Shown: positions 16,554 through 25,834, counted from the first letter of the stretch. The stretch: 64,000 nucleotides of DNA from Haloarcula mannanilytica (GCF_005406125.1 NZ_BIXZ01000004.1:124001-188000); one strand, 5' to 3'. Numbers and translations are program-made. Notes: generated from the letters alone by a model not told the origin.

Positions 16554-16634
16554 CTGCGGGCCGCCCGTAGATGGCTCTCGGCCATCGAGAACCGGGCCGT
16601 GCTGGGACACGGCCCAGAAGGTGGCTCCGCCCGG
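16554..16634 (+). ncRNA. Structured leader with three consecutive hairpins
   Basis: Three inverted repeats in 62 bp: CTGCGGGC/GCCCGTAG (16554-16570, one wobble), ATGGC-TCTCG-GCCAT (16571-16585) and GGGCCGTG/CACGGCCC (16594-16615, perfect 8-bp stem). CCGGGC at 16592-16597 can also pair with GCCCGG at 16629-16634, excluding the third hairpin. It sits between a TATA-like promoter and the ATG at 16642. Could be a regulatory leader, a small RNA, or binding DNA for recombination proteins. Confidence 0.45.
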
Positions 16635-16641
16635 CAAACCA

Positions 16642-17076
16642 ATGTCGTACGGAACCGATACGGGGGCTACTCCCCGCACGAAAGTAGTCGAATCGCCCGC
16701 TGAAAAATCCGCTGTTCGCCCGCGTACGGAGTACCGCGTCCGGTGTCCTGACTGTAACTTCTCCAAGCGGTACGACTCCTATGCCGACGCAACTTCCCAC
16801 CAACGTCGTCACTCCTGCCCGCACTGTGACCGGATGCTTGGACTGTCGGAAGTGACTCGTCGAACTCCGGATGATTCCCTTGACGCTGCCGAAGCAGTGG
16901 CTGCTGCACAACAGGTTCGGCACGCACTCATTCAGGACGGACCTGCACCTTCGGTTTCGAGAATCCTCGAAGAGATGGGGCGTGATTCAGGCGGCTACCC
17001 CCTCGGTGACGGACCGAAGGAACTCTCGGCCCACCAAGCAGCTCGCCAGCTCCTCACTGACGGGGTGGAAGTGTGA
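16642..17076 (+). CDS. Zinc-ribbon protein coupled to the integrase
   Basis: 144 residues from ATG 16642 (MSYGTDTGATPRT); a GTG at 16621 is open but lies inside the leader hairpins. One zinc ribbon with RCPDC and SCPHC pairs spaced by about 22 residues including RRH, then an Ala-rich helical region. The stop overlaps the integrase GTG by 4 bp (17073-17076). In the SNJ2 pleolipovirus, small proteins cotranscribed with the integrase are needed for integration and excision, so an accessory or directionality role is plausible. Confidence 0.75.
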   Translation: MSYGTDTGATPRTKVVESPAEKSAVRPRTEYRVRCPDCNFSKRYDSYADATSHQRRHSCPHCDRMLGLSEVTRRTPDDSLDAAEAVAAAQQVRHALIQDGPAPSVSRILEEMGRDSGGYPLGDGPKELSAHQAARQLLTDGVEV

Positions 17077-18101
17077 GCGACGACCTCGAACCGATAGCTC
17101 CGGCGACTGCGGTGAACCTCTACCTCGATCACCGAGAACCGGAGCTATCTGAAAAGTCTCTCACAAACCAGCGGTATCGGCTGAACTCGTTCATCGAGTG
17201 GACCCAGTCGAAGGGAATCGAGAACATGAACGAGCTGACTGGGCGCGATCTCCACGAGTTCCGAGTCTGGCGTCGACAGGGCAAAGGGAGCGAGTACGGT
17301 GAGGTATCAAAGGTCACACTTCGTGGCATCCTCGCTACGCTGCGGAAGTTCCTCGAATTCTGTGCCAGCATCGATGCGGTCGAACAGGGTATGCGTGAAC
17401 GGGTGTTGCTGCCGGAGGTCAACCCCGAGGAAGCTTCGAAAGACGAGAAACTCGATACTGAACACGCCGAAGCCATCCTCGATCACCTGAACCGCTACCA
17501 GTACGCCTCCCGGGAACACGTCATATTCGGAACCCTCTGGCACACTGGTATCCGACTCGGTAGCCTCCGGTCGCTCGACCTGCGCGACTTCGATGCTGAT
17601 GGACAGTACTTGCAGCTGCGCCACCGACCGGAAACAGGAACTCCCCTGAAGAACGGACGAGCTGCCGAGCGGTCGATAGCTGTCGGTGATTTTTACACCG
17701 AAGTGATTCAGGAGTACATCGAGAATCACCGGGACTCGGTCACCGACGAATACGGTCGGGAACCGCTCATCACCAGCGACCGAGGTCGTCTGAGCGAGAC
17801 ACCTATTCGGAGTGCTGTCTACCAGTGGACCCGACCCTGTATGGTCGGCGAGTGTCCACACGGAGAGAACCCGGAGAGCTGTGAGTACATGACTCGGGAC
17901 ACTGCAAGCGGTTGCCCGTCGTCCCGATCTCCACACAGTATCCGTCGCGGTTCGATCACGAAGCACCTTCGAGACGGCACGCCGGAAGAGGTCGTTTCGG
18001 ATCGGATGAACGTCTCCAGCGACGTGCTCGACCAGCACTACGACCAGCGTAGCGAGCGCGAAAAAATGGAGGTTCGACGGGAGTTCGTCGACGACGCATG
18101 A
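17073..18101 (+). CDS. int: Tyrosine integrase of the provirus
   Basis: 342 residues from GTG 17073. N-terminal SAM-like core-binding domain (about 1-110), then the catalytic domain with R161 (GIRLGSLRSL), K193 (PLKNG), H288-x-x-R291 (HSIRR) and nucleophile Y323 (DQHYDQR). An insertion before the HxxR box holds four cysteines (CMVGECPHGENPESC and CPSS), a likely zinc-binding feature of haloarchaeal integrases. All catalytic residues are present. The gene ends 63 bp before attR and points at it. It recombines the tRNA-Ala site. Confidence 0.92.
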   Translation: MSDDLEPIAPATAVNLYLDHREPELSEKSLTNQRYRLNSFIEWTQSKGIENMNELTGRDLHEFRVWRRQGKGSEYGEVSKVTLRGILATLRKFLEFCASIDAVEQGMRERVLLPEVNPEEASKDEKLDTEHAEAILDHLNRYQYASREHVIFGTLWHTGIRLGSLRSLDLRDFDADGQYLQLRHRPETGTPLKNGRAAERSIAVGDFYTEVIQEYIENHRDSVTDEYGREPLITSDRGRLSETPIRSAVYQWTRPCMVGECPHGENPESCEYMTRDTASGCPSSRSPHSIRRGSITKHLRDGTPEEVVSDRMNVSSDVLDQHYDQRSEREKMEVRREFVDDA

Positions 18102-18164
18102 TTCAGTACCAGTACACCCCAGCGGATGAATCTAGGAAAGGCGCATCCTCGAATAGGCTAACAA

Positions 18165-18197
18165 CCCGGCGAGTCCATCCGTATTTTACCGTCGTAA
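18165..18197 (+). repeat. attR, right attachment core (33-bp direct repeat)
   Basis: Identical to 2018-2050. Only the last 13 bases of the tRNA are present, so this is a remnant, not a second tRNA. It marks the right end of the element. Confidence 0.93.
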
Positions 18198-18488
18198 ACA
18201 GGGAGCCGTAGCCTTGCAGACAACCCATTTTCTCCGGACAGGGGTCGATTGCCCCGTAATGTTGTGACTCCGCGTTAGTTTCCTTAGTAGTCTTTCATTT
18301 TTTTACTCTCCTGGTTGTGGATGCATAGAACACAGAATACAGAGCACGGAGACGGTAGTCTGTAGCGGGGAGCGGTGCTCGTTGAGAGTGAATATCTGTA
18401 GTTTAAGATCAGTATACCTTTGATAAAGCTGTTATCGGTACGAGGTGAAACAGTACATTTATGTGTAATAGTTGGTATGTAATTGAAT
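18198..18488 (+). promoter_or_regulatory. Chromosomal spacer and promoter of the giant surface protein
   Basis: 290 bp between attR and the next gene, with no gene seen. ACATTTATG near 18453-18461, about 30 bp before the ATG at 18489, is a TATA candidate giving a nearly leaderless mRNA. Before integration this DNA continued directly from the tRNA-Ala gene. Confidence 0.5.
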
Positions 18489-21400
18489 ATGTTTGAGTGG
18501 GGCAGCCGGGGGGCTGGAGACCGGGGTGTATCGCACGTTTTGGGCGTGGTGTTGTTGGCAAGTGCAGTTATCGTCGGTGCCGTACTGATCGTCCAGGTGG
18601 GTCAGCAGACGATTGGCGATGTCAACAACGATGCGAATGTCGAACTCGCAGAAGAGGTGATGTTGTCGGTCGATCAGAGCTTCCAGCGGTCGGACTCCGA
18701 CGAGTCAGTCGAGATCCCGGATCGTGTGCGGTCCGATGTCGACGTTTCAAGCGAGGCGACGTACAATCTGACGCTGAACGGACGCTCGGCCTGTTCGACG
18801 GGGAACCGTTCGTTGCAGACTATTCGGTATCAGAAAGACGAGCAACAGGTCGGCTACCAGGGCGGGGGCGTGTGGCGGATGACCGAGTCGGGAGCTACGA
18901 TGTCGTCGCCACCCGCGGTGAACTACGACGAAGGGGCGCTGTCACTCTCGTTTGCGAACATCTCGGGGAAGCAAATTAACGGGGAATCCGTGACTGTTCA
19001 CACGGATAGGAACGCTACACACAGGCACGAACAGGCGCTCGAAGAGGCCCTGTACACCGACTGGTCTTACACGAAAGCCCGGACCGAACTGGACAAGGGG
19101 AACACGCTCTCGGGGACGCGGGAATGTGACCCGCGGCGAGTCACCGAGGCGAATCTAACGATCACGAACAGTAACTACGCTCGTGCGTGGGCAGACTGGG
19201 CACGGAGTACATACGACGACAGGTACGTCGAAGTGACGCCGAACTCGGTCGAACCGGGCGAGACGATCCACATCAGATTCGCACTTGGTGACGTGAGCGA
19301 TCCGGAGTTCGAGGTAGATCGCATGTCAGTCAACGCGGATCCGTCGGGCAAAGCACCGGTAACCGCGACGGTCCGGAACACTGGTGGCTTGCAGGACACA
19401 CAGACGATTCACTTTAATCGGTCGGGCGCATCGAATAACGAAACGGTCGAAGTCACACTCGCCGAGGGGGAATCGACCACTGTAAGCGAGTCGCTAAACG
19501 CCGATAGCGGTACGCACAACTTCACCGTGGCATCCAACGACCACGAAGCCTACAAGAGAATCACCTACACGTCTGTCCCCGGGTCGCCGTCGCTGAATAT
19601 CACTAACGCCTCGATACCCGCAACAGCGCGGCTAAATCAGGTCCCATCAGCTACCGTTACAGTCAAGAACAATGGCACTATGACGGCCGATCAGAACGTC
19701 ACGTTCTTGGTTAACGGATCGGTCAACGCCACACGGAGCGTGACGGTCCATCCGGGCAACGAGCAGACGGTCGACTTCGGGTCGGCGATGCCGACCAGCG
19801 AGAACGGGACCTACGACCTTGAAGTCGAGACCGAGGACGATACGTATTCCCAGTCCAGTGAGGACGGCCACTACTTCGTTGTCGGTGATTCAGGTGTCTA
19901 CGAGATTACGTCAGTCTCGCCACCGGGGGGGCTACAGAGCGGTGATAAAGCAACTATCACCGCCACCATCGAAAATACCGGTGACATCCGGAAATCAGGG
20001 TCTGCTACCATAACTATCGAAAACGAGTCCGGGACTGTGGTGTACTCGGAGTCGACAACCCTCACGCTCGATGGGACCCGCGAAGGAACTGAAAGCAAGA
20101 CGGTATCCAGTACCAGCGGTGCGCTCACTGCACCGTCGTACAGCAACTACACGTATATTGTCGAGACACCGGACGACACTGTCAACGGAACGTTCACCGT
20201 CGGTGCGTCGGCCCCGCCGGTGTTCGATGTCACCAGCGTCTCCGTGGATAACCCAGTCGGACCGGAGAACGAAACCGAGGTCGGCTTCACAGTCACGAAC
20301 ACCGGTGGAACGTCGGATAGTCAGACACTTCGCATCAGCAGCGACTGGACGGACGATACATCGTCGGATGAGCAACTCGATCCTGGCGAGAGTACGACAG
20401 TCACGCAAACGGTTACTGCGCCGTCTGAAGAGGGATTCTACCGCCTGAACTTCACCACCGAAAACCAGACCACCTGGCGGATATTGAACGTCCAGTCGGA
20501 TTTGGTTGTCGAACGAGACGGCTCCGAACTCACCACCAGAGAGAGAGTTAACGCCTCAATTAAACTGAAAGGGGCCGAGCTTGAGGGGAGTCGAGGCGGT
20601 TACATTTCACACGCTCATGTGGACATGTCGCTAGATGTCCAAAACCAGTCTGGAGATTACACAATTCCATTGTGGCACGATGTCGGATACGACTTCGAAA
20701 ACGGGGACGTGAACGGCCCATATGCCGAGCGGCGACTCATTAATGATGCGTATGCCGATCCGTACGAATACTCGAAAACTTTCGAAAAGAATTCGAGCTT
20801 TTCTGTTGTCGCCACCTCATATTACTGTGAAGACTATGCGTACACTGACGTGGAATTCGAAATAGATGGAAGCAGGTACGACACCATACGATGCAGCGAC
20901 CCAGCCGAAGACCGTATCTCGATTAGCGATCCTGAGAACAATCGGAACGTCGATATACTGGGCGACGGGGAACAGATACCCGGGTACGGCCAAGCAGAGC
21001 CAGAACAGCGCAGTCTTGAGGATATGCTCGGTGAGCAGCGGCTTAACGAGACCGAAGACAGCGACCGCGCGTCGCTGAACCTCGCTGACGGGGAACGCGT
21101 GTTCCTCTATGAACTCTCGGAACGGAACGCGAACCCCGATAATGCAGGGGGGTTGGATGACCCGGACTACAACGACGCGGTCGTTCTCTTCCGAACGAAC
21201 GCTCTCGAAAGGGATGTCACGGAGCCGCGGTTCAAGATACTCGACGTTGACGCTCCGGCCCGCGTTGATGAGAACACAGACGCGACGGTAACAGCGACTA
21301 TCAAAAACGTCGGCAACGCCAGCGGTACCGCGGCAATCTCCACCACTTTCGACGGCAGCCCATACAGTGTGAAGACTGAAACTATCGAAACCGGCTCAAT

Positions 21401-22298
21401 ACAGCAATTCGATATCGACTTGGCGACTTCGAGTAAGACCCCGGGGAAATCGTACCAGTACAAGCTCAACCTTACCAATCCCGACAGTAATGCGACCGCA
21501 GGCGGGAAAGAATGGGGCGGAAACGTCTACGTCGGCGAGAAAGACGGACAGTTCATGCAGGTCGATTCGGTGCGGGCCCCGGGCGCAATCGACAACGATG
21601 AGTCCGCAGACGCAACAGTCACCATCGCGAACGTCGGTGACGCGGATGGAACCGCCGAAATCGAACTCTACACGAAAAACACGGACCACACCAGTTCGAC
21701 GTTCTCCCGACATGACTCTGCAACTATTTCAACCCTCAATCACGGTGACACGGAGCAACTCACCCTCGGTCTGCCGACTGACCGCGGCAACTACACGTAC
21801 TACGTGACGACTCGGGACAGCACGTCGGCCAAGCAGTCGTTCTTCGTCGGCCAGTCCACCGTCGTCGTGAACGACACGCGAGGTGTCAACATCGGCGCAG
21901 AGACCTACGATACCTCCACACTCATCGAACGCCGCGGGGGCGCACAGCGGATGACCGTCGAAGTCCTCAATACAGGCACAGTCGGCGACGACCGAAAAGT
22001 GAAACTCACCGTCGAGAACAAAAGCGATGGGGGCGAAGTGTTTACTGGGTCGACGACCGTCACAGCCGGCAGCGGCGACCTGACTGGCGTCGAGGAGTAC
22101 CCGGCGTGGGCTGGCTACGATGTCGATCTCGACGCCGGTTACTACACCTACGAGGTTGCCGTGTACAACGACACGTCCGGCGACCCCGAGGACACCGCAA
22201 CTGGTGAGATATATCTCAAAGAGATCGACGAGCGTGGCGCGACTGGCAATGACTCACCGATTTCGGTTGATTCCGAGACGGTGACCATCGGCGACTGA
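18489..22298 (+). CDS. Giant pilin-headed surface protein with CARDB-like repeats
   Basis: 1,269 residues from ATG 18489. The head RGVSHVLGVVLLASAVIVGA is a prepilin-like archaeal signal/anchor. The ectodomain holds about seven CARDB-like units (for example TATVRNTGGLQDTQ near 298, TVKNNGTMTADQNV near 393, VTNTGGTSDSQ near 600, TATIKNVGNAS near 935, TIANVGDADG near 1040). Between units, residues about 670-905 form a non-repeat insert with a C-x-n-C pair. Rich in N-glycosylation sequons. No C-terminal anchor. Likely an adhesin or pilus-associated stalk, possibly of the pilin-like cluster at 1-1806 from which the provirus separates it. Confidence 0.82.
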   Translation: MFEWGSRGAGDRGVSHVLGVVLLASAVIVGAVLIVQVGQQTIGDVNNDANVELAEEVMLSVDQSFQRSDSDESVEIPDRVRSDVDVSSEATYNLTLNGRSACSTGNRSLQTIRYQKDEQQVGYQGGGVWRMTESGATMSSPPAVNYDEGALSLSFANISGKQINGESVTVHTDRNATHRHEQALEEALYTDWSYTKARTELDKGNTLSGTRECDPRRVTEANLTITNSNYARAWADWARSTYDDRYVEVTPNSVEPGETIHIRFALGDVSDPEFEVDRMSVNADPSGKAPVTATVRNTGGLQDTQTIHFNRSGASNNETVEVTLAEGESTTVSESLNADSGTHNFTVASNDHEAYKRITYTSVPGSPSLNITNASIPATARLNQVPSATVTVKNNGTMTADQNVTFLVNGSVNATRSVTVHPGNEQTVDFGSAMPTSENGTYDLEVETEDDTYSQSSEDGHYFVVGDSGVYEITSVSPPGGLQSGDKATITATIENTGDIRKSGSATITIENESGTVVYSESTTLTLDGTREGTESKTVSSTSGALTAPSYSNYTYIVETPDDTVNGTFTVGASAPPVFDVTSVSVDNPVGPENETEVGFTVTNTGGTSDSQTLRISSDWTDDTSSDEQLDPGESTTVTQTVTAPSEEGFYRLNFTTENQTTWRILNVQSDLVVERDGSELTTRERVNASIKLKGAELEGSRGGYISHAHVDMSLDVQNQSGDYTIPLWHDVGYDFENGDVNGPYAERRLINDAYADPYEYSKTFEKNSSFSVVATSYYCEDYAYTDVEFEIDGSRYDTIRCSDPAEDRISISDPENNRNVDILGDGEQIPGYGQAEPEQRSLEDMLGEQRLNETEDSDRASLNLADGERVFLYELSERNANPDNAGGLDDPDYNDAVVLFRTNALERDVTEPRFKILDVDAPARVDENTDATVTATIKNVGNASGTAAISTTFDGSPYSVKTETIETGSIQQFDIDLATSSKTPGKSYQYKLNLTNPDSNATAGGKEWGGNVYVGEKDGQFMQVDSVRAPGAIDNDESADATVTIANVGDADGTAEIELYTKNTDHTSSTFSRHDSATISTLNHGDTEQLTLGLPTDRGNYTYYVTTRDSTSAKQSFFVGQSTVVVNDTRGVNIGAETYDTSTLIERRGGAQRMTVEVLNTGTVGDDRKVKLTVENKSDGGEVFTGSTTVTAGSGDLTGVEEYPAWAGYDVDLDAGYYTYEVAVYNDTSGDPEDTATGEIYLKEIDERGATGNDSPISVDSETVTIGD

Positions 22299-22564
22299 GC
22301 GTTCGCTTCCGCGATGTTGCGTCGATCGGTGGTCGGTCAGACGGTGTCACCCGTGCGTCTCGTGGCGGTTGTACGTCGTCTATCCGGTCACAGACCCTGA
22401 TTTGTGAACCGTTTCAAATGGGTCCGGAACTGCCTGGTAGCTCTCGCTGTACGGGATCGCTCAGGACGGTCAGTTGTAACTCACAGTTTTCGGACGAAAC
22501 TGCACACAGCGGTCACTCGTCGGGGGAAGCCACCAAAAGAAAAGCGGGTCTGTGTGTCGCCGAT
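22299..22564. other. Spacer between convergent genes
   Basis: 266 bp between the 3' ends of the giant surface gene and the L12 gene. No gene or strong hairpin noted. Confidence 0.4.
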
Positions 22565-22912
22565 TTAGCCGAAGAGTTCGCCGAGGCCTTCGCCGCTTGC
22601 CTCGTCGTCCTCGTCGTCATCGTCGTCGCCGCCGTCGTCGGCAGCCTCTTCTTCGGCGTCTTCCTCGGCCTCGTCGGCCTCGTCAGCGTCACCCTCAGCG
22701 GGTGCGGCCGCGCCGCCGCTTGCCGGCACCGGTGCCGCAGCGGCCTGGTCGACGGCCTCCTCGATGTCAACGTCCTCGAGGGCGGCGACGAGGGCCTTGA
22801 CGCGGGACTCCTCGACATCGACGCCCGCGGCTTCGAGCACGTCGGTGAGGTTGTCTTCGTTGATTTCTTCGCCCGATTCGTTCAGGATGAGTGCAGCGTA
22901 TACGTATTCCAT
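22565..22912 (-). CDS. rpl12: Ribosomal protein L12 (P1), archaeal type
   Basis: 115 residues: [20 protein letters not shown] dimerisation domain, Ala/Pro hinge (about 62-80), then an acidic tail of Asp/Glu runs ending GLGELFG, the conserved stalk tip that recruits translation factors. Last gene of the L1-L10-L12 operon, 17 bp after L10. Multiple dimers bind L10 to form the ribosomal stalk. Confidence 0.97.
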   Translation of the reverse strand: MEYVYAALILNESGEEINEDNLTDVLEAAGVDVEESRVKALVAALEDVDIEEAVDQAAAAPVPASGGAAAPAEGDADEADEAEEDAEEEAADDGGDDDDDEDDEASGEGLGELFG

Positions 22913-22929
22913 TGTTGTAGTGTGAGTTG

Positions 22930-23976
22930 TTAGAACATCTCTCCGAGCGCGTCGCCGGCGTCGCCGTCATCGTCGTCCTCGTCGGCCTCCTCGGCCGCGT
23001 CGGACTCGGCGTCCGCCTCGTCCTCGGATGCGGTGTCCTCGTCTTGGTCGTCAGTCGGTTCGTCGGTGGTCGCGTCGGCCTCGACGCCCTGAAGCTCCTC
23101 CGGGAGCGCCTCCTCATCGTCGATCTGGGAGGCAAGCGCACGGACCTGTGCGTCGGCCTTGCTCACGAGGTCAGGCACGACCTCGGGGTCCTCGATGGCT
23201 GCCTGGAGCGCGAGGCTCTTGGCGTTGCCACGAGCGGACTGGAGCATCGTCGGGGCCGTCGTCGCGGTCGGATAGTCGGCGTTGACCGAGAGGTTGAACG
23301 CTCGGCCGGCAGCCGCCTGAATGTCGTTCCGATACTCGTCGACATCGAGTTCCAGTTCCTCGGGTTCGAACAGGACGCCGTCGGCGAAGACAGCGCGGAG
23401 ATCGAGACCGACCTCCTTCGGTTCGATACCGAGTTCGTTCAGGACGTTCGCGAGTTCCTGGGAGACTTCCTCGCCGGTGGAAAGCACCGTCGAGTCAGAG
23501 AGAACCTGAATGGAGCCTTCCTGAATGCGTGCGTCAGCGCCCACACTCTGGAGTTCGCCGACGAACGGTCCGGGGTCGACACCCGTGTCGCCTTCCGGAA
23601 TCACGATGTCGTTCGGGGCGATCTCGCCGGCACCGATGGGTGCAGGCGTCTTCGAGGCCTCGAGTTCCTGGAACAGCGAGAACGGATTGTCGTCGGTCCC
23701 GATGAGACCGACCTGCCCGGTGATGTAGCCGTTGAGGTCTTCGAGTCCATCGTCGACTTCGTCCAGCGCACGCTTCAGGAGCGTGTTCCGTGAGACGCGA
23801 AGCTCGGCGGTCCCGTGCAGGTCACGTCGCATGTCCTGCAGCTGTCGGGACGGAATCCCGGCGATGTTGACGACGCCGACGCTCTCGTAGGACTCGATCA
23901 TGTCCACGATGGCGTCGACCTCCTCCTGCTTCCATTCGGGAATGGTCTCGGTCTTGCGTTCGGATTCGGCGCTCAT
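22930..23976 (-). CDS. rpl10: Ribosomal protein L10 (P0), stalk base
   Basis: 348 residues: an N-terminal rRNA-binding domain (about 1-190, with the [15 protein letters not shown] segment), a P0-specific insertion domain, helical spine binding L12 dimers, and an acidic tail ending ALGEMF that matches the L12 tip. One base separates it from L1. The Asp/Glu-rich C-terminus is a haloarchaeal adaptation. Confidence 0.97.
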   Translation of the reverse strand: MSAESERKTETIPEWKQEEVDAIVDMIESYESVGVVNIAGIPSRQLQDMRRDLHGTAELRVSRNTLLKRALDEVDDGLEDLNGYITGQVGLIGTDDNPFSLFQELEASKTPAPIGAGEIAPNDIVIPEGDTGVDPGPFVGELQSVGADARIQEGSIQVLSDSTVLSTGEEVSQELANVLNELGIEPKEVGLDLRAVFADGVLFEPEELELDVDEYRNDIQAAAGRAFNLSVNADYPTATTAPTMLQSARGNAKSLALQAAIEDPEVVPDLVSKADAQVRALASQIDDEEALPEELQGVEADATTDEPTDDQDEDTASEDEADAESDAAEEADEDDDDGDAGDALGEMF

Positions 23977-23977
23977 A

Positions 23978-24616
23978 TCAGGCCACCTCCATCGCAGGCC
24001 CCATCGTCGTCTTCACGTAGACGCTGTCGATGTTGAGCGGGCCCTTCTCGAGGTCCGCGTGCAGACGGCGGAGGATAACGTCGATGTTGTCCGAGATATT
24101 CTCGGCGGACATGTCCTCCGCGCCGACCCGCGTGTGGAACGTTCGCCGTTCCCCGCTGCGGAGCTGCACGGTGTTTTTCATGCGTTCAATGACCTCGACG
24201 ACATCGTCGTCGGGGTCGAGCGGTTCCGGCATCTTCCCACGCGGACCGAGGACGGTCCCGAGGTAGCGACCGATGTCCTGCATCATCCCCTTCTCTGCAA
24301 TGAAGAAGTCAGTGTCATCGGCGAGGTTCTTGGCGGCGTCGTCGTCGCCACCCAGTTCCTCGAGTTCGTCCTCGTCGAGTACGTCGTCTGCGACTTCCTC
24401 GGCACGGAGGGCGGTTTCGCCCTCGGCGAAGACCACAATAGTGGTCTCCTGACCGGTGCCAGCAGGAAGCACGACGGACTCGTCAACGCGGTTCGACGGG
24501 TCGTTAAGATCTAAGTCGCGCAGGTTCACAGCGAGGTCGACCGTTTCGCGGAAGTTCCGCTCAGGTGCGTCCTCGAGTGCGCGCGAGACTGCGTTCTCTA
24601 TTTCCTGATCTGCCAT
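23978..24616 (-). CDS. rpl1: Ribosomal protein L1
   Basis: 212 residues with the two-domain L1 fold, including the signature [18 protein letters not shown] (about 125-142). Forms the mobile L1 stalk of the 50S subunit at the E site. In archaea L1 also binds its own mRNA leader and represses the operon. A strong Shine-Dalgarno GGAGGTGA (minus strand, about 24618-24625) precedes the ATG. Confidence 0.97.
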   Translation of the reverse strand: MADQEIENAVSRALEDAPERNFRETVDLAVNLRDLDLNDPSNRVDESVVLPAGTGQETTIVVFAEGETALRAEEVADDVLDEDELEELGGDDDAAKNLADDTDFFIAEKGMMQDIGRYLGTVLGPRGKMPEPLDPDDDVVEVIERMKNTVQLRSGERRTFHTRVGAEDMSAENISDNIDVILRRLHADLEKGPLNIDSVYVKTTMGPAMEVA

Positions 24617-24681
24617 TGTTCACCTCCGTAGTACGCCAATCGGCTTCTACGGGTCAGTGAAACAGGCGGATGCCTGTCTCG
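24617..24681 (-). promoter_or_regulatory. Leader of the L1-L10-L12 mRNA with candidate L1 autoregulatory site
   Basis: A TATA-like TTTAAG on the minus strand (about 24703-24709) places the transcript start near 24681, giving a leader of about 65 nt. It holds a perfect hairpin ACAGGC-ATCC-GCCTGT (24662-24677). Halophile L1 operons have a known untranslated leader mimicking the L1 site on 23S rRNA. The exact L1 contacts here were not aligned. Confidence 0.6.
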
Positions 24682-24859
24682 TAGGGGTAGACGCCAATGC
24701 GACACTTAAACCCGTCGAACCAGCACAAGGGGCGCTAACGGGCGTGTTTCCGGTTCTCAGGGTCCGGTCGCCGATGGAGGGTTCCGTCGACTGTGCAGTG
24801 GCTGGGACACGCCGAAAGCAAGGAAAACGCGCACCAGTCGACAAGCAAGCCAGTCCGAC

Positions 24860-25348
24860 TTACGCTTGTGCTTCGGCCGCGAACACGTCGTCGTACTCGC
24901 CCGCGTCGATGCGCTCCTTGAATTCGCGTGGGTTCTCGCCTTCGATGGTGACACCGAGGGAGGTACAGGTCCCAACGACCTCCTTCGCGGCGTTCTTGAG
25001 GTCGTAGGAGAGCAGGTCGGGATGCTTCTGCTCGGCGATCTGTTTGACCTGGTCGACGGTGAGATCGGCGACGAAGTTCTCCTGGGGTTCGCCGCTGCCG
25101 GTCTCGAAGCCGGCCTCGTCCTTGATGAGTTCGGCCGTCGGCGGGACACCGACCTCGATTTCGAAGGAGCCGTCGTCGTCGTACTCGACGGTGACGGGGA
25201 CTTCGGTGCCGTCGAACGCTGCCGTCTGGTCGTTTATCTCCTGTACGACTGCCTGCACGTCCACCGGTGTCGGGCCGAGCTCCGGACCGAGCGGCGGGCC
25301 AGGGTTGGCCTCTCCACCGGGAACGAGGACTTCGATAGTTCCAGCCAT
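24860..25348 (-). CDS. rpl11: Ribosomal protein L11
   Basis: 162 residues. MAGTIEVLVPGGEANPGPPL with the proline-rich N-terminal signature PGPPLGPELGP, then the C-terminal rRNA-binding domain with a DLKNAAKEVVGTCTSLGVTI segment. Binds the GTPase centre of 23S rRNA. A TATA-like TTTAAA (25371-25377, minus strand) about 26 bp before the ATG suggests its own leaderless transcript, separate from L1-L10-L12, as known in other halophiles. Confidence 0.97.
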   Translation of the reverse strand: MAGTIEVLVPGGEANPGPPLGPELGPTPVDVQAVVQEINDQTAAFDGTEVPVTVEYDDDGSFEIEVGVPPTAELIKDEAGFETGSGEPQENFVADLTVDQVKQIAEQKHPDLLSYDLKNAAKEVVGTCTSLGVTIEGENPREFKERIDAGEYDDVFAAEAQA

Positions 25349-25475
25349 ACATACGAGAACCCCCGCGGCAGTTTAAAGGATTGCGTTTCATCGGCCGCCC
25401 CGTGAGTCCTCCACACGCCACAGCGACCCAGATGCGGCTGGCTCGGGGGAGAATCCGACAAAAACGGCTTTTCCC

Positions 25476-25685
25476 TCAGGCGAGTGTCACGCCGTTCATC
25501 GCGAGGAAATCACTCGCGTCCTTGATTTCGACCGGCGAGCCGAGAATCCGGACCTGGTCGCCTTCGTGGTGAACACTGACGGTAAACCGCTGCTCTAACT
25601 CCTCGCGGATGCCGTCCAGCGCACCCGCTGGCAACAGTATCTGCGTACTGTCGCGGAACCGACTCGCCGCTCCCATTATCGACAT
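25476..25685 (-). CDS. Small conserved haloarchaeal protein, unknown function
   Basis: 69 residues from ATG 25685 (an internal ATG at 25676 gives 66). Alpha/beta pattern with DGIREELEQRFTVSVHHEGD, VRILGSPVEIKDASDFLAM: KH-like in spacing, without a GxxG loop that I can see. Divergent from the DRG gene. No assigned function. Confidence 0.7.
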   Translation of the reverse strand: MSIMGAASRFRDSTQILLPAGALDGIREELEQRFTVSVHHEGDQVRILGSPVEIKDASDFLAMNGVTLA

Positions 25686-25834
25686 ATGACGGAGGGTACA
25701 TTATAGGTGTGTCGAAGTACATGAGTGTCGTTTGTCCATTCTGAACAACCGGCGGTCATCGGCATCCATACCGAATCGCGAGCGTCGGCGAGGGAGGAAA
25801 GCCTTATTCGGTGTGAGGGGCCGACATACACCTA

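Larger units (their letters stand above)
2018..18197 (+). mobile_element. Integrated pleolipovirus-like provirus (about 16.2 kb)
   Basis: Bounded by the 33-bp repeat, with a tyrosine integrase ending 63 bp from the right copy. The interior has a HUH Rep and a tightly overlapping structural run at 6845-12035: 4-TM VP3-like protein, large Sec-exported spike with C-terminal anchor, small membrane proteins and a P-loop NTPase. That order is the conserved pleolipovirus core (VP3, VP4, ORF6, ORF7, VP8-like). Two wHTH genes oppose the integrase operon. AT-rich cargo sits at 4515-6844 and 12220-15800. The element looks complete, with no broken core gene. Assignment to the betapleolipovirus type is inferred from the integrase and gene order. 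Confidence 0.9.

Noticed and set aside
18165..18197. Second tRNA-Ala gene at the right end of the provirus
   Set aside because: Only 13 bp of the tRNA are present, with no cloverleaf upstream; it is the att core.
22927..23793. Plus-strand 288-codon frame opposite L10
   Set aside because: Antisense shadow of rpl10, which is unambiguous.
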